Part shown: in pieces, positions 40,152-41,200 of the stretch
Position numbering within the stretch: position 1 is the stretch's first letter
How the letters are laid out: each line of letters opens with the position of its first letter
NCBI GenBank assembly: GCA_009693575.1
Contig: SHWZ01000022.1
Coordinates: 1 to 41,200, forward strand
Direction of reading: 5' to 3'
Source: Flavobacteriaceae bacterium
GTDB lineage: Bacteria > Bacteroidota > Bacteroidia > UKL13-3
DNA length: 41,200 nt
The notes under the pieces: model-generated
The model's input: only the letters and a program-made list of their open reading frames with translations
Databases searched by the model: none
What the model was told of the DNA's origin: nothing
Program-made: the position numbers and the translations under genes

Positions 40152-41200
40152 TTAATTGGCAGTCAGTTCAGCGGCGGTTTGCAAGGCGGTTTCGGTATAT
40201 TTTATTCCGCCAAGCATCTGTGCTATTGCTTCCAATTTTGTGTTGCCTTTCAAGGCATTCACCCGTGTATATGTTTTGCCGTTTGTTTCCTGTTTGTACA
40301 CGGCATACACATGCTCGGCCTTGGCTGCTATCTGTGGCAAATGGGTGATACATATTACCTGGTGGTGCTGCGAAAGCCGACGCATCATGTTGCCCACTTT
40401 CAATGCAGTTTCACCGCTGATGCCGCTGTCTATCTCATCAAAAATAAGTGTGTCTAAGCTATTCATTCCGGCCATGAAAGTCTTAATGCAAAGCATGAGT
40501 CGGGATAATTCACCACCACTTGCCGCTTTTTCCAACGGAATAAAATCGGAACCTTTGTTGGCTGCAAACTGAAAACTCACCAAATCAAAACCACTAGGCA
40601 TTGGTTCGGTTTTGGTTTCCATAGCTATCCGAAGTTTGGCATTTTCCAGCCCTACTTCCGTAAGCATTTTGTTCAGTTCTTTTTCAATGTTGGCCAATGC
40701 CTTTTGCCTTTTGCCGCTTAGTTTGATACCTAAGTCTTGCAGTTTTGAGAAATGTTGTTCTACCAATTTTTGTGTGGCCGTAATGTTTTCATTCAGGCTA
40801 AAAATAGCTTGGAGTTTTTCCTCCAAATCTGTTTGTAATTGCAGCAATTCAGCAATGGTTTTCACCCGGTGTTTGGTCTGCAATTGGTGCAGCAGTTTCA
40901 GACGGTCGTTTACTGTTTCCAACCTATCAGGACTTAGTTGCACTTGCTCAATGGCAGTTTCTATTTCGGCGGCAATGTCTTTAAGTTCTATGTAGCTGCT
41001 TTCAAGCCGCTGGGCCAATGGTGTCAGGCTTTGCAAGTTTTTTGCAGCTTGCAGCAAACTCGTTCTTGCAGCCGCCAATTGATCCAACAGGTTAGCATCT
41101 GATTGGCTAAGCACCATCAAGGCATTCTGACAATTTTCCAATATACTTTCGGCATTGCTCAGGGTTTGCAGTTCGGCTTCCAGTTTCTCCTGTTCTCCTT
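40152..41200 (-). CDS. recN: DNA repair protein RecN, 5' end cut by the window edge
   Basis: The C-terminal 349 codons of an SMC-like ATPase acting at double-strand breaks; the full protein has about 550 residues. The visible part begins in the coiled coil (GEQEKLEAELQTLSNAESIL), continues through it for about 190 residues and ends in the ATPase C-half. The ABC signature SGGELSRLMLCIKTF, the Walker B LIFDEIDSGISGETALKVG and ITHLPQIAAKAEHVYAVYKQ are all intact. The frame is open to the window end, so an apparent TTG at 41141 is not the start. It lies 9 bases upstream of ppx/gppA. Confidence 0.96.
   Translation of the reverse strand, partial: GEQEKLEAELQTLSNAESILENCQNALMVLSQSDANLLDQLAAARTSLLQAAKNLQSLTPLAQRLESSYIELKDIAAEIETAIEQVQLSPDRLETVNDRLKLLHQLQTKHRVKTIAELLQLQTDLEEKLQAIFSLNENITATQKLVEQHFSKLQDLGIKLSGKRQKALANIEKELNKMLTEVGLENAKLRIAMETKTEPMPSGFDLVSFQFAANKGSDFIPLEKAASGGELSRLMLCIKTFMAGMNSLDTLIFDEIDSGISGETALKVGNMMRRLSQHHQVICITHLPQIAAKAEHVYAVYKQETNGKTYTRVNALKGNTKLEAIAQMLGGIKYTETALQTAAELTAN

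Noticed and set aside
1-41200. tRNA, rRNA, CRISPR arrays, intact insertion sequences, integrases or prophage genes
   Set aside because: I looked in all intergenic stretches and saw no cloverleaf, regular spacer-repeat pattern or mobile-element enzyme other than the remnant at 20604-20801.

Overview
The window is a 41.2-kb piece of a Bacteroidota chromosome. The grounds are: many TAnnTTTG (-7 type) promoter boxes just in front of start codons, few Shine-Dalgarno sequences, a protein with a type IX secretion (T9SS) C-terminal sorting domain, a PorW/SprE-type TPR lipoprotein, and protein families and gene layout typical of the phylum. I cannot place it below phylum with confidence. It is mostly ordinary housekeeping sequence. 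There are no rRNA or tRNA genes, no CRISPR array, no intact insertion sequence and no prophage.

Layout. 0-4.2 kb: lepA (3' end cut by the window edge) faces away from an ABC-F ATPase, with two promoters and a small dispersed hairpin between them; a strong convergent terminator follows. 4.2-8.3 kb: an acyl-CoA thioesterase divergent from a methyltransferase, then an unusual 895-residue protein made of two D-Ala-D-Ala ligase modules in tandem. 8.3-11.9 kb (minus strand): a secreted protein of unknown function, a MuiA-family protein (DUF4140/DUF4139) and a T9SS cargo protein with a PKD-like domain. 11.9-16.1 kb (minus): an asparagine synthase followed by two tandemly duplicated GT4 glycosyltransferases, probably a surface-glycan operon. 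16.3-18.9 kb: a phosphate module, with an OprO/OprP-type porin and then a PiT phosphate transporter whose promoter carries a Pho-box-like direct repeat. 19-24.7 kb (minus): lysS, a transposase remnant beside a REP-like hairpin, rmuC and pheT. 24.7-29.3 kb: an unknown membrane protein, PorW-like lipoprotein and an M23 peptidase. 29.5-32.9 kb: the most accessory-like part, with lptF/G fused by 4-base overlaps to a RelE/ParE-type toxin-antitoxin pair, a conserved unknown gene, an XRE regulator with phased palindromes at its 5' end, and a broken PIN-domain gene. 32.9-41.2 kb: GlcD-type FAD oxidase, cca, gatC, folC, a two-cluster ferredoxin divergent from an acyl-CoA reductase, then recN (5' end cut) and ppx/gppA.

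How it fits together. Envelope biogenesis (Ddl-like fusion, LptF/G, glycan operon, M23 peptidase, T9SS component and cargo), phosphate uptake and translation (LepA, LysS, PheT, GatC, CCA enzyme) dominate. No wholly new multi-gene system is evident. The points most worth following up are the tandem ligase fusion, the Pho-box-like promoter of the PiT gene, the essential lptF/G gene translationally locked behind a toxin, the three helically phased palindromes at the XRE gene, and two dispersed hairpins that differ by a compensatory base-pair change, one of them next to a transposase remnant.
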